Source: Massilia sp. R2A-15 (GTDB taxonomy: Bacteria > Pseudomonadota > Gammaproteobacteria > Burkholderiales > Burkholderiaceae_D). From it: 64,000 bases of DNA. The notes beneath the pieces are model-generated. The model made no database searches and was not told where the DNA came from. It saw nothing but the letters and a program-made list of their open reading frames with translations. The first letter of the stretch is position 1. Each line of letters starts with the position of its first letter. Positions 38,851 to 47,400 of the stretch are shown here, piece by piece. Both the position numbers and the translations under genes were made by a program. Where the stretch lies: NCBI RefSeq assembly GCF_030704305.1, contig NZ_CP131935.1, positions 4,960,001 to 5,024,000 on the forward strand. Direction: 5' to 3'.

Positions 38851-39279
38851 ATGGCCACTACCCCGATCCCGACCGCGCTGACGGTTCACCAGAAGTCCCG
38901 CGTGCTGGATATCTCGTTCGACGACGGCGCGTCGTTCTCGCTGCCGTTCGAATATCTGCGCGTGTACTCGCCGTCGGCCGAGGTGCGCGGGCATGGCGCG
39001 GGACAGGAAGTACTCCAGCTGGGCAAGCGCGAAGTGGGCGTGACCGCGCTCGAGCCGGTGGGGAATTACGCGGTCAAGCCGACGTTCTCCGATGGGCATG
39101 ACACGGGGTTGTACACCTTCGAGTACCTGTACAAACTGGGCGCCGAGCAGGGCGCGTTGTGGACCGATTACATGCAGCGCCTGAACGACGCCGGGTTTGC
39201 CGGCGACACCGGCCGCGAGCCGGGCGCCGCGATTGCAGGGGCGCCCACAAAAGCCAAGAGCTGCGGCCACAACCACTAG
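38851..39279 (+). CDS. DUF971 domain protein
   Basis: Protein of 142 residues with a gamma-butyrobetaine hydroxylase-like N-terminal (DUF971) domain (TVHQKSRVLDISFDDGASFS, LPFEYLRVYSPSAEVRGHG), a fold seen in iron-sulfur carrier-related proteins. It ends with a Cys/His tail (SCGHNH). ATG 38839 overlaps the HIT stop; ATG 38851 gives the usual MATTPIPT start. It normally precedes ubiE in betaproteobacteria; here 3.3 kb is inserted between them. Confidence 0.9.
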   Translation: MATTPIPTALTVHQKSRVLDISFDDGASFSLPFEYLRVYSPSAEVRGHGAGQEVLQLGKREVGVTALEPVGNYAVKPTFSDGHDTGLYTFEYLYKLGAEQGALWTDYMQRLNDAGFAGDTGREPGAAIAGAPTKAKSCGHNH

Positions 39280-39288
39280 CCTCAAGAC

Positions 39289-39392
39289 CGTCATTCCTGC
39301 GGAGGCAGGAATCCATGCTGAGCGTGAACAGCTGGCTCAGTATGGGTTCCTGCCTTCGCAGGAAGTCGGTTCCGCCAGTGGCGGGAACGACA
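39289..39392. repeat. family-2 composite inverted repeat, copy 1
   Basis: Begins GTCATTCCTGCGGAGGCAGG and contains small hairpins TTCCTGC-GGAG-GCAGGAA and TTCCTGC-CTTC-GCAGGAA, with inner CCATGCTGA/CTCAGTATGG, plus an extra TTCCGCCAGTGGCGGGAA hairpin. It ends GGGAACGACA and lies between DUF971 and the PA2778 islet. Confidence 0.85.
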
Positions 39393-39398
39393 AGCTGG

Positions 39399-40325
39399 TT
39401 ACTTCTTCTCCGCCAGCTCGATCGTCTTCAGCGTTGCCTGCGCCTGCTCGCGCCACGGCCCGCCCAGCGCAATCGCCTGCTCCGCCGCCTTGCGCGCTTC
39501 CGGCAGCCGGCCCAGCTCCGTCAGCACCACCGCCAGGTTATTCAGCGCCGCCGCATTCTTCGGATCGCGTTCGGTCGCGCGCCGGAACGCATCGGCGGCA
39601 CCAGCGCGATCTCCAGCCTGATACGCGGTATTCCCCAACCCGATCAGCAGTGCCGCATTCCCCGGCCAGCGCTGCGCCGCCGCTTCATATGTCTTGCGCG
39701 CCTTGCCAGTCTTCTCGAACGCCACCAGCGCATCGAGCACGATCGCTTCATCGGTGGTGACGGGCAGCCGTCCCGGCGCCAGCGCCACCATCCCCCAGTA
39801 TTTGCTGCGCGCCCAGGTATGCTCGAAGGTCGACATCGACATCACCAGCCGCTGGGTCGTCCCCGAGCGCAGGATGATGTCGCCGCGCGCCAGGTCGTAG
39901 CCGATCACCACCGCGTAGTGCCAGCGCGGGAAAATGGGCAAGCTCAGATTTTGCAGGATCACGACCGGATTGCCGGCCGCGACTTCGGCCAGCAGCGCGT
40001 CCATGCGCGGCGCGATGGTGACGCCGAATGCGCCGTTGCGGCGCGCCGCCGCCAGCATCTCCACCTGCAAACTGCCTTCGCGCTGCGGCAGGTAGACCTG
40101 CGGAACCAGCGCGTCGGGCTGCACGTCGAAGCCAGCCGCGCCGAGCGCCATCGCCAGCGCGGCGGGACCGCACTGGTAGCGTTCCTGCGCAAAGAATGGC
40201 GTCGCCGTCAGTTCGGCCGGCGGCGCCACCTGCGCATGCGACGACCGCAGCGCGCTCGTCTGCGGCGCGGCGCAACCGGTCAACAGGGCGGCGGCCAGGA
40301 CGGCCGCGATCGAAATGCGGTTAAT
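39399..40325 (-). CDS. PA2778-family cysteine peptidase with TPR domain (lipoprotein)
   Basis: Predicted C39-like cysteine protease of about 308 residues. The catalytic Cys is in ERYQCGPAALAMAL, the His in PRWHYAVVIGYD, and TPR-like repeats follow from about residue 200 (GNAALLIGLGNTAYQAGDRA; NAAALNNLAVVLTELGRLPE). A lipobox LTGC lies within the first 20 residues. No ATG, GTG or normally spaced start precedes the lipobox; an ATT at 40325-40323 overlapping the PA2779 stop gives a perfect signal (xNRISIAAVLAAALLTGC). A TTG at 40283 would remove the signal. It is paired with the PA2779-family gene as in Pseudomonas. Confidence 0.8.
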   Translation of the reverse strand: MNRISIAAVLAAALLTGCAAPQTSALRSSHAQVAPPAELTATPFFAQERYQCGPAALAMALGAAGFDVQPDALVPQVYLPQREGSLQVEMLAAARRNGAFGVTIAPRMDALLAEVAAGNPVVILQNLSLPIFPRWHYAVVIGYDLARGDIILRSGTTQRLVMSMSTFEHTWARSKYWGMVALAPGRLPVTTDEAIVLDALVAFEKTGKARKTYEAAAQRWPGNAALLIGLGNTAYQAGDRAGAADAFRRATERDPKNAAALNNLAVVLTELGRLPEARKAAEQAIALGGPWREQAQATLKTIELAEKK

Positions 40326-40719
40326 GGCGTACCGACCGGGTGAACGGGAATACCTTGGTCAGGCCAAGGATGTCGGTCACCAGCAGCACCACGAAGATGA
40401 AGATCAGCGCGCCGACAATGTCGCTGCCGCCGGCGGGCAGGGTGTCGATCTGCTGCGCGACGGACACCGCTTCGGCGTCGCTCAGCGCAGCGGTGCGCGC
40501 CTGCGCTTCCTCCGCGCTGATGCCGTACTTGCCCAGCGCGGCCAGCACTTCGGCCCGTTGCAGCGCTGCCGCCACCTTTACGCGCGCCTGCTGCGCGGCG
40601 CCGGCGGCGACGACCTGCTCGGTGCTGATCAGCGCGGCCTGGGCCGACTGCGTAATGCCGAGGAAGACTAGCGATGAAATAATGACGTTAACGAACAGGT
40701 TCCTGAAACGGCGGTTCAT
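40321..40719 (-). CDS. PA2779-family small membrane protein
   Basis: Protein of 132 residues with an N-terminal signal or membrane segment (LFVNVIISSLVFLGITQSAQA), a helical polar middle (LGKYGISAEEAQARTAALSD), and a C-terminal membrane helix (IVGALIFIFVVLLVTDILGL). This layout fits the PA2779 family that is always found beside PA2778 peptidases. It is upstream of and overlaps the peptidase gene, so the pair is coupled. The function is not known. Confidence 0.8.
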   Translation of the reverse strand: MNRRFRNLFVNVIISSLVFLGITQSAQAALISTEQVVAAGAAQQARVKVAAALQRAEVLAALGKYGISAEEAQARTAALSDAEAVSVAQQIDTLPAGGSDIVGALIFIFVVLLVTDILGLTKVFPFTRSVRH

Positions 40720-40835
40720 GCTGGTCTCCTTGAAGATGTTTTGGAAAATGCCAGCTTATCGGAGATTTAATTTCCGGGTCGCATTCGTCAATGCGACCGT
40801 GGGCTGATAACAACGATTTCCCATATCGCAAACGC

Positions 40836-40860
40836 AAAAAAGCCCGCACGCGGCGGGCTT
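40836..40860 (-). terminator. intrinsic terminator after the PEP-CTERM gene
   Basis: On the minus strand the stem GCCCGC/GCGGGC is followed by TTTTTT, 21 bp after the PEP-CTERM stop. Confidence 0.8.
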
Positions 40861-40880
40861 CGATTGGAACGCCGGACGAT

Positions 40881-41462
40881 TTACGCCTGGCCACCCTTTG
40901 CCGACTTGCGGCGGGCGGCGGCGAAGCCGGCCAGGCCCAGGCCCAGCAGGGCGATCGAGCCTGGCTCAGGAACGTCGGCCGGTGCAAACGCGCCGCTGAA
41001 ATTGCTCAGGCCGATATCGCCCCAGATTTCCGGCTGCGAGTCGCCGTTGGTCTCGAACGCCAGGAAGCGGATCTGGTCGCCGGCGTTGACGGTCAGGTCA
41101 ACGTGGGTGTGGGTGTTGTTGCCGAAAGTCTGCACGTTGACACCGTTCAGCAAGATCTGCAGGTTCGATCCGGCCATGAACCAGCCATTGAAAGCATCGT
41201 AGTTCATGTCGAATCCGCCGGTGCCGGTGGTGCTGGCGACGGTGTCGAAGTTCCAGTAGTTATAGCCGCAGCCGGCGCAGAAATAGATTCCCTTGTTGTA
41301 ATGCATGCTCAGCACGCCCGCGGCCGTATTGGTGACCGACGTGGTGTTCGCACCGGCACTGGTCCAGGCAGCGGCGTCGCTGATGGACGCTGCGGCCGAC
41401 AGGGACGAAGCGGTGAGGGCGACGACGGCGAAAACTGCACTGATGAAAGACTTGATGTTCAT
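40881..41462 (-). CDS. PEP-CTERM sorting-domain exported protein
   Basis: Exported protein of 193 residues. A signal peptide (FISAVFAVVALTASSLSAAA) is followed by a beta-rich domain (YNKGIYFCAGCGYNYWNFDT, THTHVDLTVNAGDQIRFLAF) and a C-terminal sorting signal VPEPGSIALLGLGLAGFAAA with an RRK end. Such proteins are processed by exosortase, usually in exopolysaccharide-producing bacteria; no exosortase is in this window. The CAGC pair could form a disulfide. Confidence 0.92.
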   Translation of the reverse strand: MNIKSFISAVFAVVALTASSLSAAASISDAAAWTSAGANTTSVTNTAAGVLSMHYNKGIYFCAGCGYNYWNFDTVASTTGTGGFDMNYDAFNGWFMAGSNLQILLNGVNVQTFGNNTHTHVDLTVNAGDQIRFLAFETNGDSQPEIWGDIGLSNFSGAFAPADVPEPGSIALLGLGLAGFAAARRKSAKGGQA

Positions 41463-41630
41463 ATGTTCCCTAGCGAAGTGTTATTGGTTTTCTGATTTTG
41501 GGTAAGACTGACATGACATTAAGCATCTTTCGTGCCAGAAATAAAAATCATTTAAATTCAAGTGGTTGCAGGAAACACAAATTGATTTATGGCATTTTGT
41601 GTAAGGTTTTCCGACAGTCCGGGCACCCGC

Positions 41631-41660
41631 CAACCCGCCCAGCCCTCCGGCGGGTTGTTT
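41631..41660. other. strong hairpin with short T-run
   Basis: CAACCCGCC pairs with GGCGGGTTG (9 bp), followed by TTT. It lies in the 282-bp spacer between the divergent PEP-CTERM and lipoprotein genes, where no upstream plus-strand gene needs a terminator. It may be a leader structure. Nothing else is recognisable in that spacer. Confidence 0.4.
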
Positions 41661-41743
41661 CATTACAAAACATTACATCGCTCGTGCGCCGTCTCCGGCC
41701 GCGCTAGCATTCCGGCCACCTTCACTCAGCCAGGAAAAGCACG

Positions 41744-42505
41744 ATGACCCGATCCGGACTTGCCGCCCCCCTGTTGCTGGCAACTGCGCTTTCCGCCTGC
41801 GGCGGTGGCGGCGGAGGCGGCGGTGGCGGCGCTGCGCCCGCAACCGTGACCGTCGCGGCGGCAAGCTACGCCTACGTCGCGCCGCAGGCCGGCGCCCAGC
41901 TCGCCTATGCCGACACGCTGGTCGATAACCTGAACAGCACAATCAACCGCAACCTCTCTTCCAGCGTCACCGCGGTCGGCGCAGGAGGCGGCTATACCGC
42001 AAGCGAGGTCGACCCCTCGCACGACCGGATCGTCTCCGGCGCGGTCGACCACACGTTTTATCCCACTGTCTACAACTACGATGCGATGGGACGCGCGACC
42101 AGCTGGAATGTGACGGGCGCCGCCGGCGTGCCGGTGCAGTGCCAGGTGACGGGCGCGCAGCCGGCCGGGGCGCCATCCCCGCTGACTGCCGGGCAGACGT
42201 GGAACGCCTCGTATGTCGAAACCTGCGGCGCCGGCGCGGGCATCGCGTACTCCCAGACGGGCAGCTTCGTCGGCATCGAAACCGTGACCGTGCCGGCGGG
42301 CACCTTCAACGCCTACAAATTCGTCTCCACCACCACCTGGTCGGCGAATGGGCGCACGACCACCGAGGCGGTCACCCGCTGGCGCGATACGGCGGCGAGC
42401 GGTTCGCGCATCGTCAAATCGGTCGCCGCGTTCAGCTACAGCGGCGCCGAGCCGCCGCAGGGCGCGCTGGTGTCGGAAACGCAGACGCTGCAGAGTTTCC
42501 ACTAG
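41744..42505 (+). CDS. lipoprotein of unknown function with poly-Gly linker
   Basis: Protein of 253 residues. The signal ends at lipobox LSAC, followed directly by nine to ten glycines. The body is beta-rich (YAYVAPQAGAQLAYADTL, QTGSFVGIETVTVPAGTFNA), with a pattern seen in secreted or surface beta-sandwich proteins, and the line TVPAGTFNAYKF recalls DUF3108-type domains. I do not recognise the exact family. It is the last gene of the islet before ubiE. Confidence 0.7.
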   Translation: MTRSGLAAPLLLATALSACGGGGGGGGGGAAPATVTVAAASYAYVAPQAGAQLAYADTLVDNLNSTINRNLSSSVTAVGAGGGYTASEVDPSHDRIVSGAVDHTFYPTVYNYDAMGRATSWNVTGAAGVPVQCQVTGAQPAGAPSPLTAGQTWNASYVETCGAGAGIAYSQTGSFVGIETVTVPAGTFNAYKFVSTTTWSANGRTTTEAVTRWRDTAASGSRIVKSVAAFSYSGAEPPQGALVSETQTLQSFH

Positions 42506-42555
42506 GTCAGTTGCCGCCCGGGCGCACAGTGCGGCCCGGGCAAGATGGTCGCTTG

Positions 42556-42561
42556 TATAAT
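42556..42561 (+). promoter_or_regulatory. possible -10 box for the ubi operon
   Basis: TATAAT, 27 bp before the ubiE ATG. No good -35 at 17 bp. Confidence 0.4.
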
Positions 42562-42587
42562 GCAGTCAACCAAACTGGCTGCATACC

Positions 42588-43322
42588 ATGACCAACACCA
42601 CACATTTCGGCTACAAAACCGTCTCAGAAGACGAAAAAGTCCACGAAGTTGCCAAGGTTTTCCACTCGGTCGCGTCGAAATACGACGTGATGAACGACCT
42701 GATGTCGGCCGGGCTGCACCGCGCCTGGAAGATGTTCACCATTGCCAAGGCGGGCATCCGCCCCGGCTTCAAGGTGCTCGACATCGCCGGCGGCACCGGC
42801 GACCTGTCCAAGGCGTTCGCGAAGCAGGCCGGCCCGAGCGGCGAGGTCTGGCTGACCGACATCAACGAGTCGATGCTGCGCGTGGGACGCGACCGCCTAT
42901 TGAATAAAGGCCTTGTCACCCCAACATTGCTTTGTGACGCAGAGAAGCTGCCGTTCCCGGACAATTACTTCGACCGCGTCAGCGTCGCCTTCGGCCTGCG
43001 CAACATGACCCACAAGGACCAGGCGCTGAAGGAAATGCGCCGCGTGCTCAAACCGGGCGGCAAGCTGCTGGTGCTGGAGTTTTCCAAGGTCGCCGCGCCG
43101 CTGCAGAAACCGTACGATGTGTATTCGTTCTCGGTGCTGCCGTGGCTGGGCCAGAAAATCGCCGGCGACGCCGAGAGCTACCGCTACCTGGCCGAGTCGA
43201 TCCGCATGCATCCGGACCAGGAAACGCTGAAGACGATGATGCAGGACGCCGGGTTAGAGAGCGTCGACTATTACAACCTGACGGCAGGTGTGGCCGCTCT
43301 GCACACCGGTATCAAACTTTAG
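42588..43322 (+). CDS. ubiE: ubiquinone/menaquinone C-methyltransferase UbiE
   Basis: SAM-dependent methyltransferase of quinone synthesis, 244 residues. It has the UbiE start [21 protein letters not shown], the SAM loop [18 protein letters not shown], and the C-terminal [15 protein letters not shown]. It starts the ubiE-Tim44-ubiJ-ubiB cluster. Confidence 0.96.
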   Translation: MTNTTHFGYKTVSEDEKVHEVAKVFHSVASKYDVMNDLMSAGLHRAWKMFTIAKAGIRPGFKVLDIAGGTGDLSKAFAKQAGPSGEVWLTDINESMLRVGRDRLLNKGLVTPTLLCDAEKLPFPDNYFDRVSVAFGLRNMTHKDQALKEMRRVLKPGGKLLVLEFSKVAAPLQKPYDVYSFSVLPWLGQKIAGDAESYRYLAESIRMHPDQETLKTMMQDAGLESVDYYNLTAGVAALHTGIKL

Positions 43323-43332
43323 GAAGAACAGC

Positions 43333-44244
43333 ATGAAAAAATTCTTAGCCAGCATGATGATCGCCGTGACCGCGTTCTCGATGATCGCCGAGGCGAGCGC
43401 GCGTCCGCTGGGCGGCGGACGCTCGATCGGCCGCCAGTCGCAGTCGGTGACGCGCCAGCAGCAGGCTGCGCCGGCGCCGTTCCAGCGTCAGCAGGCCGCA
43501 CCGGCACCCGCGCCGATGTCGCCGGCCGCGATGCAGCCCAAGCCGCCCTCGCGCTGGAAGGGCATGCTGGGCGGCGCGCTGCTCGGCCTCGGCCTGGGCG
43601 CGATGCTGTCGCACTTCGGCCTCGGCGGCGCAATGGCCAGCGCGATCAGCTCGATCCTGATGATCGCCTTGCTGGCGATGGCCGCGATGTTCATCTACCG
43701 CATGTTCAAACGCAAGGATGCGCCGGCCGCGTCGCCGTTCCAGCAGTACGCCAACCCGGTGCCAGCCGGCCACACGCCTGACATCGGCTCCGGCCTGAAC
43801 CAGCCGGCCGCGTTCCAGCCGCAGTCGAACATGACCTACGCACCGGCCGCGCCTGCCGCGCCGTGGGGCGTGCCGGCCGATTTCGACACCGCCGCCTTCC
43901 TGCGCCACGCCAAGTCGTCCTTCATCCGGATGCAGGCGGCCTGGGACAAGGCCGACGTCAACGACCTGCGCGAATTCACCACGCCGGAAGTGTTCGCCGA
44001 GCTGAAGATGCAGATCCAGGAACGCGGCGCCAGCCCCGACTTCACCGACGTCGTGACGATCGACGGCGAGCTGCTGGGCATCGAAACGGTCGGCAGCGAG
44101 TACCTGGCCAGCGTCAAGTTCACCGGCATGATCAAGTCGGCGCCGAACGCGCCCGCCGAGCCGTTCGCCGAAGTGTGGAACATGTCCAAGCCGGTGTCGG
44201 GCAGTTCCGGCTGGGTGCTGGCAGGCATTCAACAGCTGTCGTAA
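43333..44244 (+). CDS. Tim44-like domain membrane protein
   Basis: Protein of 303 residues: a signal or first membrane segment at the N-terminus, a Gln/Ala/Pro-rich linker, a hydrophobic stretch (MLGGALLGLGLGAMLSHFGL and ILMIALLAMAAMFIYRMF), and a C-terminal Tim44/MBA1-like domain (FDTAAFLRHAKSSFIRMQAA, EVFAELKMQIQERG). AGGAAG lies 6 nt before the ATG. The conserved position between ubiE and ubiJ suggests a link with quinone synthesis or membrane assembly; this is inference. Confidence 0.88.
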   Translation: MKKFLASMMIAVTAFSMIAEASARPLGGGRSIGRQSQSVTRQQQAAPAPFQRQQAAPAPAPMSPAAMQPKPPSRWKGMLGGALLGLGLGAMLSHFGLGGAMASAISSILMIALLAMAAMFIYRMFKRKDAPAASPFQQYANPVPAGHTPDIGSGLNQPAAFQPQSNMTYAPAAPAAPWGVPADFDTAAFLRHAKSSFIRMQAAWDKADVNDLREFTTPEVFAELKMQIQERGASPDFTDVVTIDGELLGIETVGSEYLASVKFTGMIKSAPNAPAEPFAEVWNMSKPVSGSSGWVLAGIQQLS

Positions 44245-44308
44245 CCTTATTTTTCTGATAAAACTTCCCGTGCTGCCCGGATTCTGTCGGGCAAACTGGT
44301 AAGATCGA

Positions 44309-44344
44309 AACCGCCCGACTCAGCCCGGGCGGTTTTGTTTTTTT
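44309..44344 (+). terminator. intrinsic terminator after the Tim44-like gene
   Basis: Stem CCGCCC/GGGCGG followed by TTTTGTTTTTTT, 67 bp after the stop. Confidence 0.85.
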
Positions 44345-44372
44345 AACGCGCCGAACTTGTGGCCTGTTGATT

Positions 44373-44448
44373 GTCGTTCCTGCGGAGGCAGGAACCTATA
44401 CTGAATTTGCGCAGAGTCAGCATGGGTTCCTGCCTCCGCAGGCACGAC
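44373..44448. repeat. family-2 composite inverted repeat, copy 2
   Basis: Begins GTCGTTCCTGCGGAGGCAGG and ends TTCCTGCCTCCGCAGGCACG-AC, with CTATACTGA/GTCAGCATGG inside. It lies between the Tim44-like gene and ubiJ. Confidence 0.88.
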
Positions 44449-44493
44449 GCTTCAACGCTTGACGAGGTCTGCGCCGTTTTTTAGTGCTTACCC

Positions 44494-45135
44494 ATGACGA
44501 TTTCGAGTTCCAACACCTTCGCCGCTCCCGCAGTGGCTGCGATCAACCACCTGCTGGCGCAGGAAGCCTGGGCGCGGGATACGCTCGCCCTGCACGCCGG
44601 CAAGGTCGCGCTGATCGACGCCGGCAGCATTTGCTTGCGTATGCAAGTATCTCGCGATGGCATGGTGGCCGCGGCCGGCCCCGACCAGGCGCCCAGCGTA
44701 ACGATTCGCATGAAGCTGTCCGACCTGCCGCTGATCGCCGCCAACCGCGAGCGCGCGTTTTCGTACGTGAAGATCGAGGGTGACGCCGAGTTCGCCAACA
44801 CGATTTCGCAGTTGAGCAAGGGGCTGCGCTGGGAAGCCGAGCACGACCTCGAGCGCCTGACGGGCCCGATCGCCGCCACCCGCATCGCCGGCGGCGCGCG
44901 CGGGCTGTTCGCCGCGGCGCGCTCGACCCATCGCAAGCTGAGCGAGAACCTGGCCGAGTTTTTCCTGGAAGAGCAGCCGGTGCTGGTGCGCCCGGCCATG
45001 CTGGAAGAGCTGTCGGGCGACGTGGCGCGGCTGCGCGACGACGTCGAACGGGCGGCCAAGCGGCTCGCCCGGCTGGAACAGAAGCTGGCGCCGCGCAGCG
45101 CCGGCCTGGCAACGCAACACCAAATGGATAGCTGA
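44494..45135 (+). CDS. ubiJ: ubiquinone biosynthesis accessory protein UbiJ (SCP2 domain)
   Basis: Protein of 213 residues. An SCP2-type lipid-binding domain ([51 protein letters not shown]) is followed by a helical tail with a coiled coil near [20 protein letters not shown]. It holds quinone intermediates for the Ubi complex. The stop overlaps the ubiB start. Confidence 0.92.
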   Translation: MTISSSNTFAAPAVAAINHLLAQEAWARDTLALHAGKVALIDAGSICLRMQVSRDGMVAAAGPDQAPSVTIRMKLSDLPLIAANRERAFSYVKIEGDAEFANTISQLSKGLRWEAEHDLERLTGPIAATRIAGGARGLFAAARSTHRKLSENLAEFFLEEQPVLVRPAMLEELSGDVARLRDDVERAAKRLARLEQKLAPRSAGLATQHQMDS

Positions 45136-46700
45136 TGATATTGAAATTCCTGCGCCTGCTGAAAATTCTCCGGGTGGCCACCAAGTATGGCCTCGACGAG
45201 ATTGCCATCTCCGGCCTGAAAGTGCCGCGTACCGCCAAGCTGATCGACACCGTTATATTTTGGCGCGACATTTCCGCCCCGCGCGGACTGCGCCTGCGCC
45301 TCGCGCTCGAAGAACTGGGGCCGATCTTCGTGAAATTCGGCCAGGTGCTCTCGACCCGGCGCGACCTCATGCCGCCGGACATCGCCGACGAACTGGCGCG
45401 CCTGCAGGACCGCGTGCCGCCCTTCGATTCGGACGTCGCGATCCGCCAGATCACCAAGTCGCTCGGCGCCCATCCGGAGCAGCTGTTCGCCAGCTTCGAG
45501 CGCGACCCGGTGGCGTCCGCGTCGATCGCCCAGGTGCACTTCGCGGTGCTGAAGAACGGACGCGAAGTCGCCGTCAAGGTGCTGCGTCCCGGTATGAAGA
45601 AGACCATCGACGAGGACGTCGCGCTGATGCACGTCGCCGCCGGCTGGATCGAGCGCCTGTGGGCCGAGAGCAAGCGCCTGAAGCCGCGCGAGGTGGTCGG
45701 CGAGTTCGACAAATATCTGCACGACGAGCTGGACCTGATGCGCGAGGCGGCCAACGCCAGCCAGCTGCGCCGCAACTTCGCCGACTCCAAGCTCCTGATG
45801 GTGCCGGAGATGTACTGGGACTACTGCTCCAGCGACGTGATCGTGATGGAGCGCATGCACGGCATCCCCGTGTCGCAAATCGAGCGCCTGGCCGCCGAGG
45901 GCGTCGACCTGCGCAAGCTGTCGTCGGACGGCGTCGAGATCTTCTTCACCCAGGTGTTCCGCGACGGCTTCTTCCACGCCGATATGCACCCCGGGAACAT
46001 CCTCGTGTCGATTGCGCCCGAGACCTTCGGCCGCTACATCGCGCTCGATTTCGGCATCATGGGAACGCTCAACGACTTCGACAAGGACTACCTGTCGCAG
46101 AACTTCCTGGCCTTCTTCCAGCGCGACTACAAGCGCGTGGCCGAGGCGCACATCGAGTCCGGCTGGGCGCCGCCCGAGACGCGCGTCGATGAACTGGAAG
46201 CGGCGGTGCGCGCCTGCTGCGAACCGATCTTCGACCGCCCGCTGAAGGACATCTCGTTCGGCCAGATCCTGCTGCGCCTGTTCCAGACGTCGCGCCGCTT
46301 CAACGTCGAAGTGCAGCCGCAGCTGGTCCTGCTGCAAAAGACCCTGCTCAACATCGAAGGCCTGGGGCGACAGCTCGATCCCAACCTCGACCTGTGGAAG
46401 ACCGCCAAGCCCTACCTGGAGCGCTGGATGGGCGAGCAGGTCGGCATCCGCGGCTTCGTCGAGCGCCTGAAGGCCGAGGCGCCGCGCTTCGCCCATATCT
46501 TCCCCCAGCTGCCGCGCCTTGTGCACCGCGCGCTCGAGCAGGTGCAGCCGAATGGCAGCGACACCGAGCTGCTGAAAATGCTGGTGCTCGAGCAGCGCCG
46601 CACCAACCGGCTGCTGGCGTTCGTCGCCTATTTTGTGGCCGCGCTGGGCCTGGGCCTGGCCGCGATCCAGCTGTACGTGCGCTACCACGCGGCGGGCTAG
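45135..46700 (+). CDS. ubiB: ubiquinone biosynthesis protein kinase UbiB
   Basis: Atypical ABC1/ADCK-family ATPase or kinase, 521 residues. It has the KxGQ motif in [20 protein letters not shown], the Ala-rich loop [11 protein letters not shown], the [11 protein letters not shown] catalytic region, the DFGIMG motif, and a C-terminal membrane segment ([18 protein letters not shown]). The start overlaps the ubiJ stop (ATGATA after TGATG). Confidence 0.96.
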   Translation: MILKFLRLLKILRVATKYGLDEIAISGLKVPRTAKLIDTVIFWRDISAPRGLRLRLALEELGPIFVKFGQVLSTRRDLMPPDIADELARLQDRVPPFDSDVAIRQITKSLGAHPEQLFASFERDPVASASIAQVHFAVLKNGREVAVKVLRPGMKKTIDEDVALMHVAAGWIERLWAESKRLKPREVVGEFDKYLHDELDLMREAANASQLRRNFADSKLLMVPEMYWDYCSSDVIVMERMHGIPVSQIERLAAEGVDLRKLSSDGVEIFFTQVFRDGFFHADMHPGNILVSIAPETFGRYIALDFGIMGTLNDFDKDYLSQNFLAFFQRDYKRVAEAHIESGWAPPETRVDELEAAVRACCEPIFDRPLKDISFGQILLRLFQTSRRFNVEVQPQLVLLQKTLLNIEGLGRQLDPNLDLWKTAKPYLERWMGEQVGIRGFVERLKAEAPRFAHIFPQLPRLVHRALEQVQPNGSDTELLKMLVLEQRRTNRLLAFVAYFVAALGLGLAAIQLYVRYHAAG

Positions 46701-47294
46701 ATGCCGGAGTTCGACAGCCGCGATCCGCTGACGCCGGCGTTCTGGGACGAACGCTTCGAGCGCGGCTTCACGCCGTGGAACCGCGGCGGCGTGCCGCAGG
46801 CGCTGCGCGATTTCGCCGCGCGCGCGGGAGCAAAGACCGTGTTGATACCGGGCTGCGGCGCAGCCTACGAACTGGCGTTCCTGTCGGAGCTGGGCTGGGA
46901 CGCGACCGCGATCGATTTCTCGCCGGCCGCGGTGGCGACGGCGAAGGCCGGCCTGGGCAAATGGGCGGGCAGGGTGGTGGAGGCGGATTTTTTCAAATAC
47001 GCGCCATCGAAGCCGCTGGACATGATCTACGAACGTGCATTCCTGTGCGCCTTGCCGCGCGCGATGTGGCCGCAAGTCGCCGCGCGATGGGCCGAACTGC
47101 TGGCGCCGGGCGCCTTGCTGGCGGGGTTCTTCTTTTTCGATACCGTTGCAAAAGGCCCGCCGTTCGGTATCACGAGGGAGCGACTCGACGAACTGCTGTC
47201 AACAAACTTCGAGTGCATCGAGGATGCCGCGGTGAGTGATTCGATTCCCGTTTTTGAAGGCAAAGAGCGCTGGATGATCTGGCGCCGGCGCTAA
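46701..47294 (+). CDS. TPMT-family SAM-dependent methyltransferase
   Basis: Protein of 197 residues. It has the thiopurine/halide methyltransferase pattern WDERFERGFTPWNRGGVPQA, the SAM loop VLIPGCGAAYELAFLSELG and the acidic residue in ATAIDFSPAAV. The substrate is unknown; candidates are thiol, halide or metalloid compounds. ATG follows the ubiB stop directly (TAGATG). The stop lies in the left arm of a family-2 repeat. Confidence 0.88.
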   Translation: MPEFDSRDPLTPAFWDERFERGFTPWNRGGVPQALRDFAARAGAKTVLIPGCGAAYELAFLSELGWDATAIDFSPAAVATAKAGLGKWAGRVVEADFFKYAPSKPLDMIYERAFLCALPRAMWPQVAARWAELLAPGALLAGFFFFDTVAKGPPFGITRERLDELLSTNFECIEDAAVSDSIPVFEGKERWMIWRRR

Positions 47295-47400
47295 CCCGCC
47301 CGTCGTTCCTGCGAAGGCAGGAACCCATGCTGAACTTGCACTAGCCAACATCGATCGAACTCAGTATAGGTTCCTGCCTTCGCAGGAACGACGGGCGGGT
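47294..47400. repeat. family-2 composite inverted repeat, copy 3, with 32-bp perfect arms
   Basis: 47294-47325 and 47369-47400 are perfect reverse complements over 32 bp. The element fills the whole space between two convergent genes and overlaps the last base of both stop codons, so it probably serves as a two-way terminator. Confidence 0.92.
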
